A stretch of DNA of 64,000 nucleotides from Sandaracinus amylolyticus (GTDB lineage: Bacteria; Myxococcota_A; Polyangia; Polyangiales; Sandaracinaceae): positions 6,634,001 through 6,698,000 of the forward strand of contig NZ_CP011125.1 of NCBI RefSeq assembly GCF_000737325.1. The letters are read 5' to 3'. Position numbers and translations under genes: made by a program. Position 1 is the first letter of the stretch. Every line of letters begins with the position of its first letter. Of this stretch, positions 53,823-64,000 are shown in pieces. The notes beneath the pieces were generated by a model. That model searched no databases. It saw only the letters and a list, made by a program, of their open reading frames with translations, and was not told where the DNA came from.

Positions 53823-54680
53823 GTGGACCGCGCGATCGCCGGCGCGCTCGAGCGCGCGCTCGGGGCGCGCGTGGTCGATGCGAGCCGCGTGTCCGGCGGT
53901 GACATCCACGACGCGTGGCGCGTCGAGCTCGCAGACGGGCGTCGCGTGTTCGTGAAGAGCGCGCGCGGCGCGGGCGATCCCGAGACGTTCCCGTGCGAGG
54001 CGCGCGGGCTCGCGTGGCTCGGCGAGGGACCGCTGCGGGTCCCGCGCGTGCTCGCCGTGGAGCCGCGTTTCCTCGCGCTCGAGTGGATCGAGCGGGGACG
54101 TCCGGCGCGCGACGCCGACGAGGCGCTCGGTCGTGGCCTCGCGGCGTTGCATCGGCTCGGGGCGTCGGGCTTCGGGCTCGATCACGACAACTTCCTCGCG
54201 ACGATCCGACAGGACAACGCGCGCGAGGACGACTGGCCGACGTTCTACGGGCGACGTCGGCTCGAGCCGCTCGTGCGGGCCGCGATCGCGCGCGGCGCGA
54301 GCTCGCCGTCGATGGTGCGCGCCGTCGAGCGCGTCATCGCGGAGCTGACGCGGCTCTGTGGCCCGGCGGAGCTTCCGTCGCGGCTCCACGGCGATCTCTG
54401 GAGCGGCAACCGCATGCACGACGAGCAGGGCGCGCCGGTGCTCTTCGATCCCGCGGTCTACGGCGGGCATCGCGAGATCGATCTCGCGATGATGCAGCTC
54501 TTCGGCGGCTTCTCGGAGCGCGTCTTCGATGCGTACGACGAGGCGTTCCCGCGCGCGCCGGGGCACGAAGCGCGCGTGCCGCTCTACCAGCTGCTCCCGC
54601 TGCTCGCGCACGCGGTGCTCTTCGGGCGTAGCTACGCCGCGTCCGCCGAGGACGCCGCGCGACGCGCGCTCGCCGGCTGA
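53823..54680 (+). CDS. Fructosamine/ribulosamine kinase family protein
   Basis: A 285-residue kinase of the FN3K/APH family. It has VSGGDIHDAWRVELADGRRV with Lys in VFVKSARGAGD, the catalytic loop LHGDLWSGNRMH, and the metal motif VLFDPAVYGGHREIDLAMMQ. Members phosphorylate sugar amines attached to proteins, which destabilises them and reverses glycation. The GTG at 53823 is one base after the phosphatase stop, so both are co-translated. A deglycation function is inference from the pair. Confidence 0.9.
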   Translation: MDRAIAGALERALGARVVDASRVSGGDIHDAWRVELADGRRVFVKSARGAGDPETFPCEARGLAWLGEGPLRVPRVLAVEPRFLALEWIERGRPARDADEALGRGLAALHRLGASGFGLDHDNFLATIRQDNAREDDWPTFYGRRRLEPLVRAAIARGASSPSMVRAVERVIAELTRLCGPAELPSRLHGDLWSGNRMHDEQGAPVLFDPAVYGGHREIDLAMMQLFGGFSERVFDAYDEAFPRAPGHEARVPLYQLLPLLAHAVLFGRSYAASAEDAARRALAG

Positions 54681-54686
54681 TCGGAA

Positions 54687-55136
54687 TCAGCGCACGACGC
54701 GCGCACGACGCGAGCGTCGCGCCGCCTTCTCCTCGGCCTCGACGTCCGCGACCTCGCCCGCGAGGTGCACCACGCGGCGCATCGTGAGGCCGAGCGCCTG
54801 GCTCGCCTCGCGCACGCCGAGCCCGAGCCGACGCACGAGCATCGTGACCGCCTCGCGCTCCGCCCCGTCGAGCGCCTCCCGCGCGCGCGCGAGTCGCTCC
54901 ACCGCGACGATGCCGGGCGACGGAAGACGGATCTCGTCGACGACGTCGAGCTCGCGCGTCCGACGCAGACGATCGTCGCCGCGCAGGATCTCGCGCACGC
55001 GCTTGCGCGCCTGGGCGATGCTGCCGCCACGCGCGGTCGGCGCGCGCGCCGATGCGGGACGCGCAGTCCACGTGCCGTCGTCCTCGCGCTCGAAGATCAC
55101 ACGCTGTCGTTCCTCGATCGTCTCGCGACGCGCCAT
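54687..55136 (-). CDS. HicB-like protein with C-terminal helix-turn-helix
   Basis: A 149-residue protein. Residues 10-50 (RQRVIFEREDDGTWTARPAS, then SIAQARKRVREILR) resemble the HicB fold, a degenerate RNase H-like domain of antitoxins and stand-alone regulators. The C-terminal part (TMLVRRLGLGVREASQALGL, then MRRVVHLAGEV) looks like a DNA-binding helix-turn-helix. No HicA toxin is adjacent on either side. The ATG at 55136 is used; another ATG at 55148 would add MRSD. Autoregulation through palindromes upstream is possible. Confidence 0.7.
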   Translation of the reverse strand: MARRETIEERQRVIFEREDDGTWTARPASARAPTARGGSIAQARKRVREILRGDDRLRRTRELDVVDEIRLPSPGIVAVERLARAREALDGAEREAVTMLVRRLGLGVREASQALGLTMRRVVHLAGEVADVEAEEKAARRSRRARVVR

Positions 55137-55180
55137 GTCGCTTCGCATCGGCCCCGTGGCCGAGGGATCCAAGCGCGTGG

Positions 55181-55206
55181 CGCTCCATACGGTGGCGTAT
55201 GGCGCG
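55181..55206. promoter_or_regulatory. Palindrome upstream of the HicB-like gene, candidate operator
   Basis: CCATACG (55185-55191) and CGTATGG (55196-55202) form a perfect inverted repeat around GTGG, with partial pairing extending to 55181 and 55206. It lies about 45-70 bases before the start at 55136, a usual operator distance. HicB-type proteins often repress their own gene. No direct evidence of binding. Confidence 0.45.
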
Positions 55207-55426
55207 GCCTCGGCCGACCTGGTCGCGATCGCGCGGCGACACTGAAACGCGCGACAGCACGCACGAATCGGAGTTGTGGTCGCGGCGCGGGGGGATAGAT
55301 GAGCGGCCGCGAGGCCCGGTGCGCGCGACCCCCCGAGCGCGCCGTGTGCACGTGGCCCCGGGCGAGTCGAGCAGCCCCCCCGAATTCGCCGGCTCGCCCG
55401 GGGTCCGCAGTTCCCCTCGCGCAGGT

Positions 55427-55479
55427 CCCTCACGGGTCCCGCGGCTCGTGAGGGCGCGTGCTCGCGTGCGCACGCGAGC
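55427..55479. other. Two inverted repeats in the 411-bp gene-free gap 55137-55547
   Basis: CCCTCACG (55427-55434) pairs with CGTGAGGG (55447-55454). Then GCTCGCGTGCGCACGCGAGC (55460-55479) is a 20-base perfect palindrome. Both lie 70-120 bases before the small gene at 55548. The rest of the gap has no convincing gene. The perfect palindrome looks like a protein-binding site. Confidence 0.5.
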
Positions 55480-55547
55480 GCCGATTCGGCGCGAGGTGGT
55501 TGCCAGGGCTCTCGTCGTGCTCAGGTGTCGCTCGACTCGGGTCGCAC

Positions 55548-55856
55548 ATGGACGAGGACGAACGACGCACTCTGTGGTCGCAACGGTACGAGCAGCTGGC
55601 CGCTGCGGTGCCGGACGCCGCGATCGTGCTGCCGCCACCGGCGTCGTGGTCGGATCGCTCGGCGGCGGCGCGGATCCTCGTCGGCGTCATCGCCGAGGAG
55701 CTCGAGCTCAGCCGCGATCCCGAGCGCCGCGCCGAGCTCGCCGCGCTGCAGATCAAGTCCGTCGTGCTCTCCGTCGAGGCGCGGAAGCACGCGATCGTCG
55801 AGGACCTGACCCGCGCGGCCGCGCACGACACCACGAGCTCGCGCCGGAGCGCGTGA
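55548..55856 (+). CDS. Small hypothetical protein
   Basis: A 102-residue soluble protein, mostly helical (ERRTLWSQRYEQLAAAVPDA, then AARILVGVIAEELELSRDPE and LQIKSVVLSVEARKHAIVED). There is no signal or membrane segment. Codon use is coding-like, but no clear Shine-Dalgarno sequence precedes the ATG. I recognise no family. It converges with the receiver gene, eight bases apart. Confidence 0.6.
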   Translation: MDEDERRTLWSQRYEQLAAAVPDAAIVLPPPASWSDRSAAARILVGVIAEELELSRDPERRAELAALQIKSVVLSVEARKHAIVEDLTRAAAHDTTSSRRSA

Positions 55857-55864
55857 GCGCGCGA

Positions 55865-56254
55865 CTACGACGCGCGACGGGCGTTCGTCCGCGCCCACCC
55901 GAGCAGCTCGCGCAGATCGTCCGAGAGCATCGGCTTCATCGCGAAGCGCTCGACCGTCGCGTCGTCCGGCAACGCGTCGGGTGGTCGCCCGGACAAGAGC
56001 ACGCGGAGTGATCGCGGTGAATGCTCGCGCGCGTGCGCGAGCACGGCGAACCCGTCGTCGAGCGCGGTGAGCGATCCGTCGCACACGATCACGTCGAAGT
56101 CGCCGGTCTCGATCGCAGGTCGCGCGACGTCGGCGGTGGGCGCAGTCACGACCTCGCACGCCATCTCCTCCAGCACGCGCCGGAGGAGCGAAGCGAGCAG
56201 GACGTTGTCGTCGACCAGCAGGACGCGGAGTGACGCGCCGTCGATTGGGGGCAT
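55865..56254 (-). CDS. Single-domain receiver protein
   Basis: A 129-residue receiver. The acidic pair is in VLLVDDNVLLASLLRRV, the phospho-acceptor Asp is residue 59 in FDVIVCDGSL, and the conserved Lys is in RFAMKPML. No output domain. It lies near a hybrid kinase (57099) on the opposite strand and could accept phosphate from it. The ATG at 56254 fits the length of the family. Confidence 0.9.
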   Translation of the reverse strand: MPPIDGASLRVLLVDDNVLLASLLRRVLEEMACEVVTAPTADVARPAIETGDFDVIVCDGSLTALDDGFAVLAHAREHSPRSLRVLLSGRPPDALPDDATVERFAMKPMLSDDLRELLGWARTNARRAS

Positions 56255-56462
56255 TCGATCGAGGATAGGCCCGAGCACGCTCGCAACAATGGACGCCCGG
56301 TTCGCGACCTCGGCCCGGTCGCTCGTCGCGCCTCGCTCCGCGCCCGTGCGCGCGTCGACGACGACACGCCGGGGCGGCGTGCCCGTACGGCGAATTGCGG
56401 GCCGCCCGCGCGCTCCTAGGAGCACCAGAGCGTGGCGCCGCGGCGCGCGGAAGGAGGACGTC

Positions 56463-56870
56463 TTGTCGAGCACGAGCCGGACGATCGATGTGGTGATCGT
56501 CGATGCGCACGCGGACACCGTCGACATGATGTGCGACGCGTTCCGCGCGACGGGCTGGCGCGCGCGAGGGTTCCGCAGACCCGACGCGGCATGGCTCGCG
56601 ATGCTCGACGAGCCGCCCGATCTCGTGGTGGTCACGATCGGCGCGCACAGCCTCGACGCGCTCGAGCTCGCGTACCGCATACGACGCAGCCGGAGCATGG
56701 AGGCGGTCGCGATCATCGCGATCTCGTGTTGCCCACTGACGCCGGGCAACCCGCTTTTCGACGAGATGCTCACGAAGCCGATCGACGTGCTCGACACCGC
56801 GACGATCGTTCGTCGGCTCGTGCGGGACGCGCGCTCGTCGCGAACCGTGGCGCGCCGCGAGCGCGCGTGA
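56463..56870 (+). CDS. Degenerate receiver-domain protein
   Basis: A 135-residue receiver-like protein. It begins with TTG at 56463, supported by GGAGG six bases upstream. The N-terminal acidic region is reduced (VVIVDAHADTVDMM). The usual phospho-acceptor Asp is replaced by Thr in LVVVTIGAHSLDALEL. The late Lys remains in MLTKPIDV. It is therefore probably not phosphorylated in the normal way and may bind another protein without a switch. It diverges from the true receiver and sits 228 bases before the hybrid kinase. Confidence 0.8.
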   Translation: MSSTSRTIDVVIVDAHADTVDMMCDAFRATGWRARGFRRPDAAWLAMLDEPPDLVVVTIGAHSLDALELAYRIRRSRSMEAVAIIAISCCPLTPGNPLFDEMLTKPIDVLDTATIVRRLVRDARSSRTVARRERA

Positions 56871-57098
56871 TTTCGCGCATCGCCGATTGTCGTTTCGTCC
56901 TCCACGGGCGCTATCGCCCGTCGTGGTCGCCGCGGTACGACGAGCACGCGACGACCCAGGGGGCTGCACATGGGGGCCCGGGTCGTGTGCGGCGACGCGC
57001 GCGGAGCCCGGGGCGGGGGCTTACGCGCTCTGCGCGCGTCGCCGCGTCGCACCCGATGTGTGACGGGGCAGGTTGTCGCGCCGCCGCGCGGGGACCAT

Positions 57099-60974
<3,876 letters not shown>

Positions 60975-60980
60975 TCGCGA

Positions 60981-61451
60981 TCAGTGATCGTGCGCGCCGG
61001 CGTCTCCCGAGCACGTCGCGCGGCACATCGTCTCGACGGCCTGGCACGCGGCGAGGTCTCCCGCGTGCCCGACCTCGTGACACTCGTGCGCGGGACCGGA
61101 GCCCGTGTCGTACGCGTGGCAGAGCGAGCCCAGCTCGTCGCACAGATCGGGAGGGCCGCCATCGACGTCCTCGTGGTGCGAGCCGGCGTCGACCTCCTCG
61201 GAGGAGCCGGCGTCGGTCCGCGCGGCCGTGCACAGGGCGACGCACTCGTCGCGACGCGGCTCGCACGCCGCGACGTCGCCCGCGTGACCCAGGTCGTGGC
61301 ACTCGGCGATCGCGCCGGTGCCGGTGTCGACGTCGTGGCAGACGTCGACGATGTCTCCACAAGCACCTTCTTCGTGGTGCACCGGAGCATCGTCGTCGCC
61401 GCACGCGGCGAGCGAGAGGAGCGAGAACGCGAGGAGAACGGACTGACGCAC
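60981..61451 (-). CDS. Lipoprotein with two Cys/His-rich repeats
   Basis: A 156-residue protein. The lipoprotein signal (LLAFSLLSLAAC) is followed by two homologous repeats of about 37 residues. The first reads CHDVDTGTGAIAECHDLGHA and continues to CVALC. The second reads CHAYDTGSGPAHECHEVGHA and continues to CRATC. Each has the pattern C-H-x-x-D-T-G...E-C-H-x-x-G-H-A-G-D-x-A-A-C...C-x-x-x-C. An acidic linker separates them. The GTG at 61451 has GGAGG upstream. The Cys/His pattern is like metal sites; I know no described family. It ends nine bases from the hybrid kinase stop (convergent). Confidence 0.85.
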   Translation of the reverse strand: MRQSVLLAFSLLSLAACGDDDAPVHHEEGACGDIVDVCHDVDTGTGAIAECHDLGHAGDVAACEPRRDECVALCTAARTDAGSSEEVDAGSHHEDVDGGPPDLCDELGSLCHAYDTGSGPAHECHEVGHAGDLAACQAVETMCRATCSGDAGAHDH

Positions 61452-61581
61452 GGGACCTCCGGGAGACGCGCGCGCGAGCCTGTGTGCGCGCGAGGGTCGC
61501 GTCGATGCGGCACGTTGTCGCACGACGCGGTGCGCGCGGCGCGACTGAAGCGGAGCGCGTCTTCGGCCATTCACGACGTGA

Positions 61582-61830
61582 ATGGATCCCGACGCATGGG
61601 CCGCGTCCTACCGCGCCGTGCGGTCTCTCGTCGATGGCGAGCGCGGACCGCCCCCACACGTGACCGATTGCTGGCTGGAGCGCGCGGACGCGATCCGCGC
61701 GCTCGCGGAGCGGCTCGCGGACGAAGTCGCCGTCGCGACGGGCGCGAGACGACGCGCGCTCCAGGCCGCGCTCGCGCGCGTGATCACGCTCGGCGTCGAG
61801 GCGCGCGAGCGCGCCCGCGCGCGCGAGTGA
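61582..61830 (+). CDS. Small hypothetical helical protein
   Basis: An 82-residue Ala/Arg-rich protein (AWAASYRAVRSLVDGERGPP, then LERADAIRALAERLADEVAV) that is mostly helix. ATG at 61582, no clear ribosome site, coding-like codons. No family recognised. It runs toward the TonB receptor gene, ten bases apart. Confidence 0.55.
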   Translation: MDPDAWAASYRAVRSLVDGERGPPPHVTDCWLERADAIRALAERLADEVAVATGARRRALQAALARVITLGVEARERARARE

Positions 61831-61840
61831 TGCGCCGCCC

Positions 61841-64000
61841 TCAGTAGTCGATCGACAGCTTCACGAAGCCCGCGCGGCCCGGGCGCTGCGCGCCGAAGAA
61901 GTCGAACAGCCGCTCGTCGGTGATGTTCGTCATCTCGATCGTCGCGGAGACGCGCGGCGGCCCGAGCACCGTGTACGTGAGCGCGAGATCCTGCGCGAGC
62001 TGCGACGGCACGGTCTGCTTGTACTCGCGGCGGCCCTGCGACTCCCAGCCGCGGAAGAACTCGTGCACGTAGCGGCCGCGCCACGAGAGCGTGAGCTCGT
62101 CGTTGCCGAACAGGTCGTGCGCGCGGAGGTCGGCCGAGAAATTCGCGAAGAAGAACGGACGGTTCGGGATGCGGTCGCCGGCGAAGTCACCGAACGTGCC
62201 CTCCTCGCTCGAGTTGCGATCCTCGAGGTACGTCGCGTTCCCCGCGAGCCGAACCCAGTCGCCGGGGCTCGTCCACGCGAGGCTCGCCTCGGCGCCGATC
62301 GCGAGCGCCTCGTAGACGTTCTGGTACGTCAGCACGCGGTCGTTGCCGAGCAGCACGATCATGTTCTGGCGCCATCGCACGAAGCCCGCGGCCTCGGCCT
62401 CGATCGCGCCGATCGGCGTGTCGCGGACGTCCAGCGCGACCTCGAGCGTGCCGTTGTGGCTGCGCTCGGGCGAGAGGTCGAGGTTGGGACCGACGAGCAC
62501 GCCGTCGCCGAACACTTCGTAGGGCGCGGGCAGGCGCGTCGCGAGCTCGTACGTGCCGCGCACGAAGAGCTCGGGGAGGATGCGCCATCGCAGCCCGTCG
62601 CCGATGCCGATGTCGTGGCTCTCTCGACGGCGCTCGACGAACGTGAACCCGGGCAGGACCTCCTCGCTCGACGCGATGTAGACGTAGTCCTTCACGAAGA
62701 TCTGGTTCTCGAGCACGCGCTCGAGCAACGAGAGGTGGTACTCGAGGCCCGAGACCATCGTGAAGAGATCGCGACGCGCGGTGAGCGGATCGCGTCCTCC
62801 GGGGTTCGACTCGATGCGCTCGTCGCCCGAGCGCGTCGTGTACGTCGGCGTGACGTTCAGGTGCACGCGGTGCTCGGGCGCGATCTGCCAGCTCAGGTTG
62901 AGCCGCGCGGGCACTGCGTCCTCCCACACCGACTGATCCGTCGGGCGAGTCCCGATCTCGCCGACCGTGCGCCGCGCGCGCACTCGGTTGCCGTACCAGT
63001 CGTAGACCCACGGCGACGCATCGGTGAACGAGATGTCGCGGCGCGTGTAGCCGACGAAGGTGTCGATCGACAGGCCCGGCACGATCTCGTGCTGGTAGCG
63101 GAGGAGGCCGCCCCAGCTCACCTCGCCGTAGACGGCCTCGCCGTAGGGCACCGTCATCACGACGTTGTTCTGGAGGTCGCGGTCGTACTCGCTGAGGAAC
63201 CCACGGATGCTGAGGCGATCCGCGAACGAGACGCCCGCGAGCCCTGCTTCGACGGCGATGCCGTACGCCTCGTAGCGATCGTGGAATCGGCGCACGCGCG
63301 CGTCCGAGAGACGCCCGCGCGAGTCGGCGACCTCCACGTCGATCGGATAGTCGTTGTCGGCGCGGTCGTAGAACGCGCTCGCGCTCGCATAGAGCCCGCT
63401 CTCGTCGTGGCGCGTGCCCGCTTCCGTGAAGAGCCGGTAGGTGCCCCACGAGCCCGTCTGCACGTATCCGCCGGCGTGCAGCCCGTAGTAGCGCGACGGA
63501 CGCACGAGGTTGATCACGCCGCCGAGCGCGTCGGTGCCGAGGCGGACCGGGACCGCGCCGCGATAGATCTCGACGCGCTCGACCATGTTCACCGGCACGT
63601 TCGAGACGCCGAGCCCGAACCCCGCGAGCTCGAGCGGGACTCCGTCGAGGAAGTAGCGGATGCCGGAGTCGCAGATGCCGTGGATGCACAGCCGCGCGGT
63701 CGAGCCGAGCCCGCCCGAGCGACGAACCGACACGCCCTCGCTGCGCGCGAGCACCTCGCCCATGTCGGCGCTCTGCGCGCGCACCTCGTCGATCGCCACG
63801 ATGCGCACGGAGTCGGCGGACTGCGCGAGCTCGTCGGCCTCGCTCGTCGCGCTGACGACGACGTCGTCGGTGAGGAGGTCGTCGCCCCATGCTTCGTCGT
63901 CCTCGACCGGCGCGGCGTCGTCCTCGACCGGCGCGGCGTCGTCCTCGACCGGCGCGGCGTCGTCCTCGACCGGCGCGGCGTCGTCCTCGACCGGCGCGGC
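61841..64000 (-). CDS. TonB-dependent outer-membrane receptor, N-terminus outside window
   Basis: At least 719 codons; the gene continues beyond 64000. A TonB box-like and plug region is seen (DDVVVSATSEADELAQSADS, VRIVAIDEVRAQSADMGEVL, ARSEGVSVRRSGGLGSTARL), including IRYFLDGVPLELAGFGLGVS and EIYRGAVPVRLGTDALGGVI. The barrel runs to the C-terminus (GRAGFVKLSIDY). These receptors import siderophores, vitamin B12, metals or glycans. Ahead of the plug are five copies of a seven-residue unit (AAPVEDD), encoded by 21-bp repeats. Part of the plug contains CIHGICDSG, an unusual Cys pair. Confidence 0.9.
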   Translation of the reverse strand, partial: AAPVEDDAAPVEDDAAPVEDDAAPVEDDAAPVEDDEAWGDDLLTDDVVVSATSEADELAQSADSVRIVAIDEVRAQSADMGEVLARSEGVSVRRSGGLGSTARLCIHGICDSGIRYFLDGVPLELAGFGLGVSNVPVNMVERVEIYRGAVPVRLGTDALGGVINLVRPSRYYGLHAGGYVQTGSWGTYRLFTEAGTRHDESGLYASASAFYDRADNDYPIDVEVADSRGRLSDARVRRFHDRYEAYGIAVEAGLAGVSFADRLSIRGFLSEYDRDLQNNVVMTVPYGEAVYGEVSWGGLLRYQHEIVPGLSIDTFVGYTRRDISFTDASPWVYDWYGNRVRARRTVGEIGTRPTDQSVWEDAVPARLNLSWQIAPEHRVHLNVTPTYTTRSGDERIESNPGGRDPLTARRDLFTMVSGLEYHLSLLERVLENQIFVKDYVYIASSEEVLPGFTFVERRRESHDIGIGDGLRWRILPELFVRGTYELATRLPAPYEVFGDGVLVGPNLDLSPERSHNGTLEVALDVRDTPIGAIEAEAAGFVRWRQNMIVLLGNDRVLTYQNVYEALAIGAEASLAWTSPGDWVRLAGNATYLEDRNSSEEGTFGDFAGDRIPNRPFFFANFSADLRAHDLFGNDELTLSWRGRYVHEFFRGWESQGRREYKQTVPSQLAQDLALTYTVLGPPRVSATIEMTNITDERLFDFFGAQRPGRAGFVKLSIDY
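63895..64000. repeat. 21-bp tandem repeat in the TonB receptor N-terminus
   Basis: Five copies of the 21-base unit GGCGCGGCGTCGTCCTCGAC-type run to the end of the window, so the array may continue. In the minus-strand frame each unit encodes AAPVEDD. Copy-number change would keep the frame. Confidence 0.88.

Noticed and set aside
54687-55548. Complete HicAB toxin-antitoxin module
   Set aside because: No short HicA-like gene (dsRNA-binding fold with catalytic His) is found on either side of the HicB-like gene.
56970-57098. Upstream ATG for the hybrid kinase
   Set aside because: The extra 43 residues use rare codons such as TTA and are Arg/Gly-rich without structure; the GTG at 57099 has a good ribosome site.

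Overview
The window is about 72% GC by eye, nearly every third codon position is G or C, and most genes are packed with overlaps or gaps of only a few bases. Gene content points to a large-genome deltaproteobacterium of the myxobacterial type. It has a chemosensory operon, a Hanks-type Ser/Thr kinase and a pseudokinase, FHA and PP2C proteins, many secreted TPR proteins and lipoproteins, a metacaspase-like lipoprotein, a MopE-like Cys-rich lipoprotein and a very large hybrid histidine kinase. A Sandaracinus-like member of the Polyangiales is my best guess. That is inference from content, not from a marker gene.

Layout. 1-6.7 kb (minus): a translationally coupled chemosensory operon, cheY-cheA-cheW-cheW-HEAT-cheR-cheB. 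6.9-11.1 kb (minus): an outer-membrane-like protein, a DUF971 protein, recO, a short RodZ-like protein, a PilF/Tgl-like TPR lipoprotein, a 42-bp repeat array and a Crp/Fnr regulator. 11.3-19.3 kb: 4-alpha-glucanotransferase, a membrane histidine kinase and a methyltransferase (plus), then a secreted TPR protein and a MopE-like lipoprotein (minus) facing a large membrane pseudokinase (plus). 19.3-28.9 kb (mostly minus): a di-haem lipoprotein, a long-chain acyl-CoA synthetase, lipoproteins, an AlkB-type oxygenase (plus), a caspase-like lipoprotein, an active Ser/Thr kinase and its coupled TPR partner. 29.1-31.8 kb (plus): phosphohexomutase and a second secreted TPR protein. 31.8-37.0 kb (minus): a phospho-signalling operon of zinc-ribbon/double-FHA protein, PP2C phosphatase, FHA membrane protein and an unknown protein.

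37.9-41.3 kb: a strongly acidic protein with a near-consensus promoter and a strong terminator, a TPR lipoprotein, threonine aldolase, tRNA-Thr(CGU) and a SYLF lipoprotein. 41.3-41.9 kb holds no convincing gene but has a 14/15-bp tandem array. 42.3-49.7 kb: a LigD-like protein with phosphoesterase and polymerase domains but no ligase, hypothetical proteins, an RpoH-like sigma factor, a metallo-beta-lactamase-fold hydrolase and thymidine kinase. 49.7-54.7 kb: a membrane protein, N-formylglutamate amidohydrolase, a PIN-like protein, an L,D-transpeptidase, and a coupled LMW-phosphatase/fructosamine-kinase pair that suggests protein deglycation. 54.7-61.0 kb: a HicB-like protein with nearby palindromes, a receiver, a degenerate receiver and a 1291-residue PAS/GAF hybrid kinase. 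61.0-64.0 kb: a Cys/His-repeat lipoprotein, a small hypothetical gene and a TonB-dependent receptor with an Ala-Pro-Asp/Glu heptad repeat that runs off the edge.

The main theme is signal transduction by phosphorylation, by four routes: chemosensory, two-component, Ser/Thr kinase/phosphatase/FHA, and a pseudokinase. These sit among envelope lipoproteins. No phage, insertion sequence, CRISPR array or rRNA was seen. The parts most likely to hide something new are the pseudokinase locus (15.2-19.3 kb), the FHA/PP2C operon with its unknown last gene, the ligase-less LigD, and the Cys/His repeat lipoprotein.
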